DNA of 64,000 bases from an uncultured Clostridia bacterium (GTDB lineage Bacteria > Bacillota > Clostridia > Lachnospirales > CAG-274), in contig CALWLD010000001.1 in NCBI GenBank assembly GCA_944381435.1, positions 229,069-293,068 on the forward strand. Direction: 5' to 3'. Position numbers and translations under genes: made by a program. Positions 17,685-27,376 of the stretch are shown one piece after another (within the stretch, counting starts at the first letter, position 1; the number at the start of each line of letters is the position of its first letter). A model generated the notes under the pieces. The model was not told the origin of the DNA, did no database searches, and was given only the letters and a program-made list of their open reading frames with translations.

Positions 17685-18944
17685 ATGGGAAAATTTTTAA
17701 TAGAAAAAAGCTTAAATATAAAAGGTGATGTATATATAGAAGGTGCTAAAAATTCTTGTTTACCTATACTTGCAGGAGCTATTTTAACAAATGGTAAAAC
17801 AACTATAAATAAAGTGCCTTTTTTAAGTGATATAAACATTATGTGTAGCTTGCTTGAGGAAATAGGTATTAAAATTGATAAAGATGAAAAAAACAAAACA
17901 TTAAACATAGATACAAAAAATATTTTTAATAAAGAGCTATCTTACAGTTTAGTTAATAAAATAAGAGCATCTTTTCTGTTAGCAGGAGCTTTGCTTGCAA
18001 GGTTTGGAAAAGTTTCTATACAAATGCCAGGAGGTTGCTCTATAGGTGTTAGACCTATAGATTTACATTTAAAAGGTTTTAAGGCTTTAGGTGCAGATAT
18101 AAAAAAAGAACACGGAATAATAGAAATAGAGGCTAAAAGGCTGGTAGGAACAGAAATTTATTTAGACTTTCCAAGTGTTGGAGCTACAGAAAATATTATT
18201 TTAGCTAGCGTTTTAGCTAAAGGAGAAACTATTATATCTAACTGTGCAACAGAACCTGAAATTGTAGATTTAATAGAGTTTTTAAATAAAATAGGAGCTA
18301 AAATAGAAGGGGGAGGAACAGAAACTATAAAAATAAAAGGGGTTGATACCCTTAATAGCTGTAACCACACTATTATACCAGATAGAATAGAAGCAGGTAC
18401 CTTTTTAACATTAGGTGCTGCTACAAAAGGTGAGCTTAATATATTAAATGTAAACTGTGAGCATTTAAAGGCTGTTATATCTAAACTTAAAGAAATAAAT
18501 GTAGATATAGAAGAAAAGGACAATTCCATAAAAGTTTTTGGGAAAAATATATTTAAAAACATAGATATAAAAACTATGCCTTATCCTGGCTTTCCAACAG
18601 ATATGCAACCTCAGTTTATGAGCCTTATGACACTAGCAAATGGTACAAGCATTATTAACGAAACAATTTTTGAAAATAGATTTATGCACGCAGCAGAGCT
18701 TGGGCTTATGGGGGCAGATATAAAAATAGAAGGAAGCAGTGCTATAATAAATGGGGTAAAGAAAATAACAGGTTCAAAGGTTAAAGCTACAGATTTAAGA
18801 GCAGGTGCAGCACTTATAATAGCAGGGCTTTGTGCTGAAGGACAAACAGAAATAAGCGATATATATCATATAGAAAGAGGCTATTATAAGATAGAAGAAA
18901 AGCTTAAAAACATAGGTGCTAACATAAAAAGGATAAATTATTAG
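17685..18944 (+). CDS. murA: UDP-N-acetylglucosamine 1-carboxyvinyltransferase
   Basis: 419 residues, full length. It transfers enolpyruvate from PEP to UDP-GlcNAc, the first committed step of peptidoglycan synthesis. The catalytic Cys (fosfomycin target) is present in MPGGCSIGVRPIDLH. GAKNSCLPILAGAIL at the start, YPGFPTDMQPQF and DLRAGAALIIAGL near the end are family motifs. It starts with GAGGAGG 5 nt before the ATG. Single gene with terminator. Confidence 0.95.
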   Translation: MGKFLIEKSLNIKGDVYIEGAKNSCLPILAGAILTNGKTTINKVPFLSDINIMCSLLEEIGIKIDKDEKNKTLNIDTKNIFNKELSYSLVNKIRASFLLAGALLARFGKVSIQMPGGCSIGVRPIDLHLKGFKALGADIKKEHGIIEIEAKRLVGTEIYLDFPSVGATENIILASVLAKGETIISNCATEPEIVDLIEFLNKIGAKIEGGGTETIKIKGVDTLNSCNHTIIPDRIEAGTFLTLGAATKGELNILNVNCEHLKAVISKLKEINVDIEEKDNSIKVFGKNIFKNIDIKTMPYPGFPTDMQPQFMSLMTLANGTSIINETIFENRFMHAAELGLMGADIKIEGSSAIINGVKKITGSKVKATDLRAGAALIIAGLCAEGQTEISDIYHIERGYYKIEEKLKNIGANIKRINY

Positions 18945-18965
18945 AAAATAAATTTAAAACTTTAC

Positions 18966-18997
18966 GTAAAAAAAGGATAGTTTAAACTATCCTTTTT
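18966..18997 (+). terminator. Bidirectional terminator after murA
   Basis: AAAAAAGGATAGTTT directly joined to AAACTATCCTTTTTT, a perfect palindrome between convergent genes. Confidence 0.9.
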
Positions 18998-19457
18998 TGT
19001 TCTCTTTTTTGTTCTCTTTTTTATTTTCTTTAGCTTTTTCTTTTTTAGCTTTTTTTATTTCTTTAAGCTCTTTATCTGTTTTCATACCAACAACACTTAC
19101 TATGTATATGCCTGCAAGCTCAACTTTAACGTTCTTTTTAACTGTAATAGCGTTAAAAACCTTTTTATCACATATTAAAGTTAAAATTTGTGAGCCTATT
19201 TTTGCTTGAACAAAATATAATTTTAAAAATTTATATATTTTAGGCATTTGCTCTGTAACAATTTTAGGCATATTAACTTCTGTTATTTTAGCCTTTTTCT
19301 TGTCTATAACAAATATTGTTGTAGTTTGTTTAGAACGATTTACCATTTCTTGATGTGCGTCCATTTTTTTGCTAGCTTTTTTATTAAGCCAAAACAAACC
19401 AAACAACACAACACCAACTATTAATGTAATGATAATTATTATATCACCTGTGCTCAT
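18987..19457 (-). CDS. Membrane-anchored protein with lysine-rich tail
   Basis: 156 residues from the ATG at 19457 (AAAGGAGATA before it). A longer frame would run into the tRNA-Thr gene, so it is rejected. One N-terminal membrane segment (about 5-25) precedes a soluble domain of about 100 residues without recognised motifs and a C-terminal tail of repeated KENK units. The terminator of murA overlaps the 3' end. Function unknown; the tail could bind nucleic acid or acidic polymers. Confidence 0.7.
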   Translation of the reverse strand: MSTGDIIIIITLIVGVVLFGLFWLNKKASKKMDAHQEMVNRSKQTTTIFVIDKKKAKITEVNMPKIVTEQMPKIYKFLKLYFVQAKIGSQILTLICDKKVFNAITVKKNVKVELAGIYIVSVVGMKTDKELKEIKKAKKEKAKENKKENKKENKKG

Positions 19458-19492
19458 AATATCTCCTTTCTTTAGATGAATATTAAAAGTAA

Positions 19493-19566
19493 AGCTGACA
19501 AGCGGACTCGAACCGCCGAACCTCTTCATTACCAATGAAGTGCTCTACCTGCTGAGCTATGCCAGC
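19493..19566 (-). tRNA. tRNA-Thr (GGT)
   Basis: 74 nt. Acceptor GCTGGCA pairs with TGTCAGC; the D arm, an anticodon stem CTTCA/TGAAG with loop TTGGTAA, and GGTTCGAGTCC-type T arm are all present. The 3' CCA is not encoded. Confidence 0.95.
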
Positions 19567-19731
19567 ATAATGAAATAATTTTAGCATATATGCATAAAAA
19601 AGTCAAGAAGAACTACTTTTAATATGCAAATATTTTAATATTTTTTTAATAAAAAGTATATTGACGTTAAAAGAATATTATGCTATTACATATTTAGATA
19701 ATTAGTTAAATATATAATAAGGTGGTGTAAT

Positions 19732-19986
19732 ATGACAAAAGTTTTTAAAGCACTTAGCGATGAAACAAGAAGAGAAATTTTAAAGCTTTTAAGCAAAAAA
19801 GACCTTACTGCTGGAGAAATATCTGATAATTTTAATATGTCTAAACCTTCTATATCTAAACACCTTGATATATTAAAAGATGCTCAGCTTATATCTTATG
19901 AGAAAAAAGGACAGTTTATCATATATTCTATTAATACAACCGTTCTGCAAGATGCTTTAGGTAAATTTTTAGATTTTTTTAATTAG
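19732..19986 (+). CDS. ArsR-family repressor, SdpR-like
   Basis: 84 residues, a single winged helix: MTKVFKALSDETRREILKLL, then SKPSISKHLDIL as recognition helix. No metal-binding Cys motif is present, which fits the SdpR branch and not metal sensors. The next gene, 14 bp downstream, is SdpI-like. In B. subtilis sdpRI encodes an autorepressor and the immunity protein to the SdpC toxin, which also sequesters the repressor. A possible promoter, TTGACG and TATTAC with 17 bp between, lies about 45-75 bp upstream. Confidence 0.85.
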   Translation: MTKVFKALSDETRREILKLLSKKDLTAGEISDNFNMSKPSISKHLDILKDAQLISYEKKGQFIIYSINTTVLQDALGKFLDFFN

Positions 19987-20000
19987 AAAGGAGTTTTATT

Positions 20001-20585
20001 ATGAAAAAAACAAATTATCTTTTATGGATATGTACAGTTATTATATTTATAGCTAGTGTTTCAACATTAAGTAATATATTAAAAATATCAATTATTGTAC
20101 CTGATATATTAACAGCGCCTATAGCATTTTTTAAATATACACCAGAATTAGTTGACTTATCTAATGAAAACATAAAAGTAAAATTAGTTAGAAGACTTAC
20201 TATTTTAACAGGTGCTTTTATAACTGGAATTTTTATACTTATAGCTTTTTCAGCAAAACTTTCAAAAGATACTATAGAAAATACATTCTTAATTTTATTT
20301 ACAATTTATATTTTATATTTTGGTAACGAATCCCCTAAAATACCTTGTAATAAATATTTGGGGTTAAGGTTACCTTGGACAGTTAATAATGAAAATATTT
20401 GGCGTTATACACATAAAATTGTAGGATATTTATCATTTCCTGCTGGTATAATTATGTTTCTAGTAGTTTTTTTCTATAGATTGGAAATAGGCATAATATT
20501 AGGTATAATAATGCTTGCTATCATACCTTCTATAATGTCTTATATATTTTATAAAAAGCAATTTTATAACATAAATACTTATTAA
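20001..20585 (+). CDS. SdpI-family membrane protein (immunity-like)
   Basis: 194 residues with about six membrane segments. The SdpI signature is in the middle: LGLRLPWTVNNENIWRYTHKI. In B. subtilis SdpI protects against the SdpC toxin and works with SdpR as a signalling pair. No SdpABC toxin genes are in the window, so this is an orphan immunity/regulator pair or serves another membrane stress. AAAGGAG precedes the ATG. It ends at a strong bidirectional terminator. Confidence 0.82.
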   Translation: MKKTNYLLWICTVIIFIASVSTLSNILKISIIVPDILTAPIAFFKYTPELVDLSNENIKVKLVRRLTILTGAFITGIFILIAFSAKLSKDTIENTFLILFTIYILYFGNESPKIPCNKYLGLRLPWTVNNENIWRYTHKIVGYLSFPAGIIMFLVVFFYRLEIGIILGIIMLAIIPSIMSYIFYKKQFYNINTY

Positions 20586-20588
20586 TAA

Positions 20589-20637
20589 AAAGCATAAAGA
20601 TAAGACTACCCGCTTAACGAGTAGTCTTATCTTTATG
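20589..20637 (+). terminator. Bidirectional terminator, sdpI-like / clpX
   Basis: A perfect stem of about 21 bp (AGCATAAAGATAAGACTAC with its complement) lies between convergent genes and includes the clpX stop codon. Confidence 0.92.
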
Positions 20638-21895
20638 CTAATTCTTTTTTATCTTTATATACAAAAGTTGGCTTTTCTTCTCCATTTACAACCTTATCTG
20701 TTATAAGACATTTTTCAATATTATCATTAGAAGGTATGTCATACATTATATCTGTCATAAAGCCTTCAACTATGGCACGAAGCCCACGTGCTCCTGTTTC
20801 TTGCTTAATAGCCTTTTTAGCGATAGCTCTTATAGCATCTTCAGTAAATTCTAAAACTACATTATCTAGCTCAAATAAATATTGATATTGTTTTATAAGT
20901 GCATTTTTAGGTTCAGTTAAGATAGATACTAAAGAATCTTCATCTAAGTTATTTAATGTAACAACAACTGGCATACGCCCTATAAGCTCTGGTATAAGCC
21001 CAAATTTATGCAAATCTTGAGGTAAAACATCTTTTAAAATTTCACCTGATATTAAATCCTCTTTAGATTGCACCTCTGCTCCAAAGCCTATTACTTTGTT
21101 TTTAGTTCTTTTTTGGATTACTTTTTCAAGCCCGCTAAAAGCTCCACCACATATAAATAATATGTTAGATGTATCTATTTGTATAAACTCTTGATGAGGG
21201 TGTTTTCTACCTCCTTGAGGTGGAACAGATGCAACAGTACCTTCTAAAATTTTAAGAAGTGCTTGTTGTACACCTTCTCCGCTAACATCTCTTGTAATAG
21301 ATGGGTTATCTGCTTTTCTTGCAATTTTGTCTACCTCATCTATATATATAATACCTCTTTGAGCTCTTTCTATATCAAAATCTGCTGCTTGTATAATCTT
21401 TAAAAGAATGTTTTCAACATCTTCGCCTACATATCCAGCTTCTGTAAGGCTTGTTGCATCTGCAATGGCAAAAGGTACATCTATCATTCTTGCTAATGTT
21501 TGAGCAAGCAAAGTTTTACCTGTACCTGTTGGTCCTATTAATAAAATATTACTTTTTTGCAATTCTACATTACTTTCTATAGGGTCTGAAGTTATTCTTT
21601 TATAATGGTTATATACTGCAACAGCAAGTGCTCTTTTAGCATCATCTTGCCCTATAACATACTGGTCTAAATGTTCTTTTATTTCTTTTGGTTTTGGCAA
21701 TTTAAAGCTATCCATTGAAAAGTTGGTTTCTTTATGCTCAACAGGAAATTCATCATATATTATTTGGCAACAAAGGTCTACACATTCATCACATATATAT
21801 ATGTTTTTAGGTCCTGCCACAAGCTTTTTTGCCTCATCTTGAGTTTTGCCACAAAAAGAACAAGTTATTTTATGGTCATCATTTCTAGAAGACAT
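20633..21895 (-). CDS. clpX: ClpX, ATPase subunit of ClpXP
   Basis: 420 residues. N-terminal C4 zinc domain (CSFCGK and CDECVDLC), Walker A GPTGTGKT, Walker [11 protein letters not shown], pore loop GYVGED, and the IGF-type loop NKVIGFG that docks on ClpP. It unfolds tagged substrates and feeds them to ClpP. It follows two clpP copies by 16 bp on the minus strand; tig is upstream, the usual tig-clpP-clpX order. Confidence 0.97.
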   Translation of the reverse strand: MSSRNDDHKITCSFCGKTQDEAKKLVAGPKNIYICDECVDLCCQIIYDEFPVEHKETNFSMDSFKLPKPKEIKEHLDQYVIGQDDAKRALAVAVYNHYKRITSDPIESNVELQKSNILLIGPTGTGKTLLAQTLARMIDVPFAIADATSLTEAGYVGEDVENILLKIIQAADFDIERAQRGIIYIDEVDKIARKADNPSITRDVSGEGVQQALLKILEGTVASVPPQGGRKHPHQEFIQIDTSNILFICGGAFSGLEKVIQKRTKNKVIGFGAEVQSKEDLISGEILKDVLPQDLHKFGLIPELIGRMPVVVTLNNLDEDSLVSILTEPKNALIKQYQYLFELDNVVLEFTEDAIRAIAKKAIKQETGARGLRAIVEGFMTDIMYDIPSNDNIEKCLITDKVVNGEEKPTFVYKDKKELA

Positions 21896-21911
21896 TTGCT
21901 CAACTCCTTAA

Positions 21912-22496
21912 TTATTTTACTTTTGTGATAACATCATCTATAAGCCCGTAAGCTTTTGCTTCTTCTGCCGACATATAGTTATCTCTTTCTGTATCTTTTT
22001 TTATTGTTTCTATATCTTGCCCTGTGTTTTCAGATAGCATTTTATTTAATTTATTTTTTATTTTTAAAATTTGTTCTACCTGTATTTGCATATCTGTAGC
22101 TTGCCCTCTAGCTCCGCCTAAAGGTTGGTGTATCATTATTTCTGCATTAGGTAGGGCATATCTTTTGCCTTTTGCTCCTCCTGCAAGTAAAAACGCACCC
22201 ATACTAGCTGCCATACCTATACATATGGTAGATACATCTGGCTTTATATATTGCATTGTATCATATATTGCAAGCCCTGCTGTTACAGAACCTCCTGGGC
22301 TATTTATATATAAGCTTATATCTTTATCTGGGTCTTCTGCTGCTAAAAATAACAACTGTGCTACAACTAAGCTTGCTGTTGTATCATTTACCTCTTCTCC
22401 TAAAAATATTATTCTATCTTTTAACAACCTAGAATATATATCGTAAGAACGTTCTCCTCTGCTTGTTTGGTCTACAACCATAGGTACTAAGCTCAT
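21912..22496 (-). CDS. clpP: ClpP protease subunit, copy 1
   Basis: 194 residues. Catalytic triad: Ser in GMAASMGA, His in IMIHQP, Asp in DTERDNYM. It forms the tetradecameric peptidase of ClpXP. It differs from the adjacent upstream copy at only about six residues (near residues 12-13, 35, 45 and the last three), and the C-terminus here is ITKVK. The leader regions (TATTATACCTCCTTTA on the plus strand) are also the same, so the whole gene was duplicated in tandem. Confidence 0.95.
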   Translation of the reverse strand: MSLVPMVVDQTSRGERSYDIYSRLLKDRIIFLGEEVNDTTASLVVAQLLFLAAEDPDKDISLYINSPGGSVTAGLAIYDTMQYIKPDVSTICIGMAASMGAFLLAGGAKGKRYALPNAEIMIHQPLGGARGQATDMQIQVEQILKIKNKLNKMLSENTGQDIETIKKDTERDNYMSAEEAKAYGLIDDVITKVK

Positions 22497-22511
22497 ATTA
22501 TACCTCCTTTA

Positions 22512-23096
22512 TTATTTACAGCTTGTGATAACATCATCTATAAGCCCGTAAGCTTTTGCTTCCTCTGCCGACATATAGTTATCTCTCTCTGTATCTTTTT
22601 TTATTGTTTCTATATCTTGCCCTGTGTTTTCAGATAGCATTTTATTTAATTTATTTTTTATTTTTAAAATTTGTTCTACCTGTATTTGCATATCTGTAGC
22701 TTGCCCTCTAGCTCCGCCTAAAGGTTGGTGTATCATTATTTCTGCATTAGGTAGGGCATATCTTTTGCCTTTTGCTCCTCCTGCAAGTAAAAACGCACCC
22801 ATACTAGCTGCCATACCTATACATATGGTAGATACATCTGGTTTTATATATTGCATTGTATCATATATTGCAAGCCCTGCTGTTACAGAGCCACCTGGAC
22901 TGTTTATATATAAGCTTATATCTTTATCTGGGTCTTCTGCTGCTAAAAATAATAACTGTGCTATAACTAAACTTGCTGTTGTATCGTTTACCTGCTCCCC
23001 TAAAAATATTATTCTATCTTTTAACAGCCTAGAATATATATCATAAGAACGCTCTCCTGTATTTGTTTGGTCTACAACCATAGGTACTAAGCTCAT
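22512..23096 (-). CDS. clpP: ClpP protease subunit, copy 2
   Basis: 194 residues, about 97% identical to the neighbouring clpP by eye, with all catalytic residues intact; the C-terminus is ITSCK. Long stretches of DNA in the 3' two-thirds match exactly or nearly so, whereas the 5' third carries more silent changes, a pattern that fits gene conversion. It is the promoter-proximal copy of the clpP-clpP-clpX operon. Both copies have a GGAGG ribosome site. They could form mixed or separate 14-mers. Confidence 0.95.
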   Translation of the reverse strand: MSLVPMVVDQTNTGERSYDIYSRLLKDRIIFLGEQVNDTTASLVIAQLLFLAAEDPDKDISLYINSPGGSVTAGLAIYDTMQYIKPDVSTICIGMAASMGAFLLAGGAKGKRYALPNAEIMIHQPLGGARGQATDMQIQVEQILKIKNKLNKMLSENTGQDIETIKKDTERDNYMSAEEAKAYGLIDDVITSCK

Positions 23097-23211
23097 ATTA
23101 TACCTCCTTTAAAAATTTATATCAAACTCATAAAAAATAGTATATCCCAATTTATGTAAATTATGCTTTAAATATTAATTTTAACCAAAAATTTTAAGTA
23201 TGTAATATATA

Positions 23212-23248
23212 AAACGAAAAAGAGGCATAAACCCCTTTTTCGTTTTTA
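23212..23248 (-). terminator. Terminator after tig
   Basis: AAAACGAAAAAG and CTTTTTCGTTTT pair around GG..CC; read on the minus strand it directly follows the tig stop codon and separates tig from clpP. Confidence 0.85.
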
Positions 23249-23257
23249 AATCCTATA

Positions 23258-24547
23258 TTAAGCCTCTGGTTGAACAGAGTTTTTAACTAAAAAGTCAAGA
23301 GCTTTTTGAGTTTTTAAGTCTTTTATAATATTTTCTTTTTCTTTTTCACCAAAGATGCTTTCAATTTTTTCTTTATCTATATGATAAGCCTCTGCAATAC
23401 GAGTTAATTCTGCATCAATGTCTTTTTCAGTTACTTTAATTTTTTCAGCTTCAGCAACAGCCTCTAAAGCTAATCTACCTTTAACTTGTTTTTCGCAGAT
23501 TATACGGTAAGCTTCTCTCATATTTTCTAAGCTTTGTCCCATATAGTTTAAGTAAGATTCTAAGCTTAAGCCTTGTGATGCTATACCGTTTCTAAATTCA
23601 TTTATTTTATGGTCTATTTCAAGCTCAATCATAGCTTGTGGTATATCTGCTTCAACTTTTTCTATTAAAGCTTCTAAAACAGCTTCTTTTACTTTTTTAT
23701 CTGCTTCTTCTTTTTTCATAGCAGTAAGTTTAGCTTTTATGTCTTTTTTATAGTCTTTTAAAGTTTCAAATTCTGTAGTATCTTGAACAAATTCATCGTT
23801 TAATTCAGGAAGAATTTTTTCGTTAATTTCATTTATTTTAACTTTAAATACTGCAGGTTTAGATGCTAATTCTTCTTTGCCATAATCTGCTGGGAATGTA
23901 ACATTAACGTCAAATTCGTCACCAATGTTTTTACCAATGATTTGGTCTTCAAAAGTGTCAATAAATGTTTTAGAACCTATTTCAAGGTCGTAGTTTTCGC
24001 CTTTACCACCTTCAAAAGCAACACCATCTATAAAACCTTCAAAGTTTATATTAGCTAAATCGCCTTTTTTAACAGCTCTGTCTGTAACAGGGTTAATTCT
24101 AGAATGTTTTTCTCTTTCTCTGTTAAGATAAGCCTCTACATCATCTTTATTAACAGTAGTGCTTGGTTTTTCACAAACTAAACCTTTGTAATCTGTAACT
24201 TTAACCTCTGGTTTTGTATAAACAACAGCAGTAAATACAACGCCTTCTTCTTTAGAAGCACTAACAACATCTATTTCAGGTCTTGAAACTATTTCTAATT
24301 TGCTTTCTTCTGCAGCTTTAGCATAAGCATCTTGTAAAACAAAGTTAAAAGCATCATCATAAAATACTTCAGCACCGTAAGTTTTTTCAATAATTTGTCT
24401 AGGCACTTTTCCTTTTCTAAAGCCTTTAATATTAAAATGTTTTTGGTTTTTATTAAAAGAATAATCTAAACCTTCTTGGAATCTTTCAGCACTAACAGAA
24501 AATGTTATTTTGTACTTGTTAATATCCATATTTTCTACATTATTCAT
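23258..24547 (-). CDS. tig: Trigger factor
   Basis: 429 residues. The ribosome-binding N-terminal domain has FNIKGFRKGKVPRQIIEKTYG; the middle FKBP-type prolyl isomerase domain is at about 150-245 (GDLANINFEGFIDGVAFEGG); the C-terminal helical arms form the chaperone cradle. It binds nascent chains at the exit tunnel. AAGGAGG precedes the ATG. It has its own terminator, so clpP must have its own promoter or depend on read-through. Confidence 0.96.
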   Translation of the reverse strand: MNNVENMDINKYKITFSVSAERFQEGLDYSFNKNQKHFNIKGFRKGKVPRQIIEKTYGAEVFYDDAFNFVLQDAYAKAAEESKLEIVSRPEIDVVSASKEEGVVFTAVVYTKPEVKVTDYKGLVCEKPSTTVNKDDVEAYLNREREKHSRINPVTDRAVKKGDLANINFEGFIDGVAFEGGKGENYDLEIGSKTFIDTFEDQIIGKNIGDEFDVNVTFPADYGKEELASKPAVFKVKINEINEKILPELNDEFVQDTTEFETLKDYKKDIKAKLTAMKKEEADKKVKEAVLEALIEKVEADIPQAMIELEIDHKINEFRNGIASQGLSLESYLNYMGQSLENMREAYRIICEKQVKGRLALEAVAEAEKIKVTEKDIDAELTRIAEAYHIDKEKIESIFGEKEKENIIKDLKTQKALDFLVKNSVQPEA

Positions 24548-24618
24548 TTATTATATCCTCCTTAAAATTTTGGTAAAAATTACACACTACCAGATTATAT
24601 CACATATTTTAAAAAAAA

Positions 24619-25161
24619 TCAATTATTTGTTAAAACATTGTTTAATTTTTTTAATAAAGCTGTAACAATTAAAGCTATAGCAATGCCAAGTATAGCACCT
24701 GTTATAACATCGGTTGGATAATGTACTAATAAAACAACCCTTGATAAAGCTATTAGTAACGCTAAAATATAAGCATATATTCCCCATTTTTTATTTGTTA
24801 AAAATATGCACGTTGCTCCAATAAAAGATGCCGTGCTATGCCCAGATGGGAAGGAAAACCCTTTAGGCTCTGATATGAAAGGCTGTAACCCTAGCTCAAT
24901 AAAAGGTCTTTGCCTTTCAAATATGTTTTTTAAAATACCATTTCCTAGTATAGAACCTATAGTTAAGGCAACTAGCATTATTATTCCGTTTAACCTTGTA
25001 GATTTTTTTATTGTTAAAAATATTCCTAAAGCTATCCATATAAAGCCTATATCTCCAAGATGAGTTATAAAAGCTAAAATATTTTTTAAAATAGGATAAT
25101 TAGGAATAACCTCATTAAAATATAAAATAAGATTTTTGTCTATATTAAAAATTGCATCCAT
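24619..25161 (-). CDS. PAP2-family phosphatase
   Basis: 180 residues with about five membrane segments. The three-part phosphatase motif is complete: KNIFERQRP (K...RP), PSGHSTAS (PSGH) and SRVVLLVHYPTDV (SR....H...D). These enzymes remove phosphate from lipid phosphates such as undecaprenyl pyrophosphate or phosphatidic acid, with the active site facing outward. Single gene; ATG at 25161 with GGTAGCTTA before it, a weak ribosome site. Confidence 0.9.
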   Translation of the reverse strand: MDAIFNIDKNLILYFNEVIPNYPILKNILAFITHLGDIGFIWIALGIFLTIKKSTRLNGIIMLVALTIGSILGNGILKNIFERQRPFIELGLQPFISEPKGFSFPSGHSTASFIGATCIFLTNKKWGIYAYILALLIALSRVVLLVHYPTDVITGAILGIAIALIVTALLKKLNNVLTNN

Positions 25162-25310
25162 AAGCTACCTCACATAATTTTATTTTATTATTATACCATA
25201 AACAAAAAATATATTCAATTTTTTAAATTTTATTTCACTTAGAATAATGTTTAAAAGATAACAGTTCTAAATTTATAAATGCAAAGGGGATAAAAAATAG
25301 GGGTATTAAA

Positions 25311-25536
25311 TGTTTATTATGCTCATATTTACTGTCATATGAGCGTGGCAGTAATGAAAATGTAAAGAGACCAATTAAACGCTTTATACCTAAAGGAATG
25401 GATAATAGGAAAAATAAGTTATCAATCTATTAACAAAATAGAAAATTTTATAAATGACTATCCTAAAGATATGTTTTATGGTAAAAGCAGTAATGAAATA
25501 TATGCAAGTGAGTTATTAAAACTAGGTAAACTATAA
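25311..25536 (+). pseudogene. IS30-family transposase remnant
   Basis: C-terminal piece of an IS30 DDE transposase. The first frame reads YERGSNENVKRPIKRFIPKG, which contains the third catalytic acid (E) in the typical ERGSNEN setting. It runs into a stop near 25435. The reading then continues in another frame as INKIENFINDYPKDMFYGK, the typical end, to the stop at 25536. The N-terminal two-thirds and the inverted ends are missing. It is dead. Confidence 0.75.
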
Positions 25537-25598
25537 TTTTTTAAATACTGCAACTTATACTTGGAATTTATAAAATATAAAAATATTATAAAAAGTGC

Positions 25599-25627
25599 TT
25601 GACATATATTAGTTATGTTGATATAAT
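25599..25627 (+). promoter_or_regulatory. Promoter of the tRNA cluster
   Basis: TTGACA (25599-25604) and TATAAT (25622-25627) with 17 bp spacing, 20 bp before the first tRNA; a consensus stable-RNA promoter. Confidence 0.85.
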
Positions 25628-25646
25628 ATTATTTGTCGTTAGATAT

Positions 25647-25719
25647 GGGAGCATAGCTCAGCTGGGAGAGCACTTGCCTTACAAGCAAGGGGTCACAGGT
25701 TCGAGCCCTGTTGTTCCCA
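25647..25719 (+). tRNA. tRNA-Val (TAC)
   Basis: 73 nt; acceptor GGGAGCA with TGTTCCC; anticodon arm CTTGC-CTTACAA-GCAAG. CCA not encoded. Confidence 0.96.
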
Positions 25720-25732
25720 TCAACGACTCTGT

Positions 25733-25805
25733 GGGAGCATAGCTCAGCTGGGAGAGCACCTGCCTTACAAGCAGGGGGTCACAGGTTCGAGCCCTGTTGT
25801 TCCCA
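25733..25805 (+). tRNA. tRNA-Val (TAC), second copy
   Basis: 73 nt, the same as the first tRNA-Val except for a compensated change in the anticodon stem (CCTGC/GCAGG for CTTGC/GCAAG). Recent duplication within one transcript. Confidence 0.96.
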
Positions 25806-25819
25806 CTTTAATTTAATAT

Positions 25820-25893
25820 GGCGGAATAGCTCAGTTGGCTAGAGCACACGGTTCATACCCGTGGTGTCGGGGGTTCAAATCCCTCTTCCGCTA
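25820..25893 (+). tRNA. tRNA-Met (CAT)
   Basis: 74 nt; acceptor GGCGGAA with TTCCGCT; anticodon arm CACGG-TTCATAC-CCGTG. The pairing at position 1-72 and absence of three G-C pairs above the anticodon loop argue for the elongator tRNA; a tRNA-Ile2 (lysidine-modified) cannot be fully excluded. Confidence 0.93.
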
Positions 25894-25897
25894 TCTT

Positions 25898-25922
25898 TGC
25901 TAGGTTTTGCCTAGCTTTTTTG
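25898..25922 (+). terminator. Terminator of the tRNA cluster
   Basis: GCTAGG, loop TTTT, GCCTAGC followed by TTTTTT, 5 bp after tRNA-Met. Confidence 0.9.
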
Positions 25923-25966
25923 TTATTATAAATAAAGCTATAGAGCATCTATAGCTTTATTTGAAA

Positions 25967-27373
25967 TTAATCTAATAAAATTTCTATTTCTTTTTTGTTA
26001 TTAACGCCTAAAATATTAATGTTATTTTTTAAGTATATATTTATTTTATTTATTATTTCTTTTGTAATAATATCACCAGGGGTTAATATAGGTATACCTG
26101 GAGGGTAAGGGGTTATAAAATTTGCATTTATATTTCCATCACAACAATTTATATCTTTTAATATTTTAGCTTTATAAAATGTATCTTTAGGTAAAACTTT
26201 AGGCTTTGTTATTAAACCTTCTTTTTTGTTTATAAATTCAAGTTCTTTATATGTAAGGTTTTTAGCTATTTTAAATAAAATATTTTTAAGTTCTAGTAAT
26301 TTATCAAAATCATCACATATTGTAGATATAGCTATTATATGGTTATTACCATACATTTCTAATTGAAATTTATTTTCCTTTAAAACATCATTTATATAGC
26401 TACCATTTACATCGCTATTTATTAAAAATGTAAGCCTACTTATATCAAAATCTATAACGTTACTATCTTTTAAAATATCATCATCTATAAGTTTTATTTT
26501 TTTTAAGGTTTTTAAATCTTTTCTTAAAGTTTCTAAAAATAATGTATAATCATCAAATAAATTTTCATTGTTTATACAAAAATCTGTTGCATATTCTATA
26601 CTTAGCATAAACATATAAGAAGGGCTTGTGGTTTGCATAATAGAAAGGCATTGTTCTAGCTTTTTCTTATTTACAAGTTTACTGTTTATATGCAAAACTC
26701 CACATTGTGTAAAGCTTGGCATAGTTTTATGAAAGCTTTGTATAGATATATCTGCTCCACATTTTATAGCTGTTTTTGGAAATTTTTCTGAAAAATTAAA
26801 ATGTGCTCCGTGAGCTTCATCTACAATAAGTATTATGTTGTTTTTATGGAGCAATTTTGCAATATTTTCTATATCGCTTACAAAGCCTTCATAAGTTGGG
26901 CTTGTTAATATACAAGCTTTTATATTAGGATATTTTTTTATAGCTTTTTCGATATCTTTTATATTTATACCACAAGGAATGCTATACTTAATTGTAGGTT
27001 CTATATATATGGGCGATGCACCACTTAAAGCTAAACCGTTATAAACGCTAATATGGCAATTTTTAGCTACCAATATTTCTTCGTTAGGTTCAACACAAGC
27101 AAGGATAGAGGCTATTATGCCACAGCTACTACCATTAACAAGAAAATAACTATCATCAGATGCAAAAGTATTAGATATTAAATTTTTACATTTTTTTATT
27201 ACATCTGTTGGTTTGTGCATATTATCTGTTTCATCTAGTTCTGTAAAATCTAAATCAATAAATTCATAAAAATCTTTTAAAAATTTTTCATTTCTTTTAT
27301 GTCCTGGCATATAAAGAGGGTATATATTTTTATTTTTATATTCTTTTAATTTATCATATATATATCTAGCCAT
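25967..27373 (-). CDS. Orn/Lys/Arg decarboxylase-family PLP enzyme
   Basis: 468 residues. Family markers: PLYMPGHKRN at the start, DEAHGAHF (PLP-binding Asp), SFHKTMPSFTQCG (PLP-linking Lys) and PPGIPILTPGD in the C-terminal domain. The length is that of the short Bacillus SpeA/YaaO type, not the long inducible forms. Likely decarboxylates arginine or lysine in polyamine synthesis; the substrate cannot be read with confidence. The next gene, YtvI-like, starts 3 bp upstream in the operon. Confidence 0.88.
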   Translation of the reverse strand: MARYIYDKLKEYKNKNIYPLYMPGHKRNEKFLKDFYEFIDLDFTELDETDNMHKPTDVIKKCKNLISNTFASDDSYFLVNGSSCGIIASILACVEPNEEILVAKNCHISVYNGLALSGASPIYIEPTIKYSIPCGINIKDIEKAIKKYPNIKACILTSPTYEGFVSDIENIAKLLHKNNIILIVDEAHGAHFNFSEKFPKTAIKCGADISIQSFHKTMPSFTQCGVLHINSKLVNKKKLEQCLSIMQTTSPSYMFMLSIEYATDFCINNENLFDDYTLFLETLRKDLKTLKKIKLIDDDILKDSNVIDFDISRLTFLINSDVNGSYINDVLKENKFQLEMYGNNHIIAISTICDDFDKLLELKNILFKIAKNLTYKELEFINKKEGLITKPKVLPKDTFYKAKILKDINCCDGNINANFITPYPPGIPILTPGDIITKEIINKINIYLKNNINILGVNNKKEIEILLD

Positions 27374-27376
27374 AAT

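Noticed and set aside
19458..19535. N-terminal extension of the lysine-rich membrane protein
   Set aside because: It runs into tRNA-Thr on the same strand; the ATG at 19457 with AAAGGAG is better.
25311..25536. Active IS30 element
   Set aside because: Only the C-terminal part is present, with a frameshift and no inverted ends.
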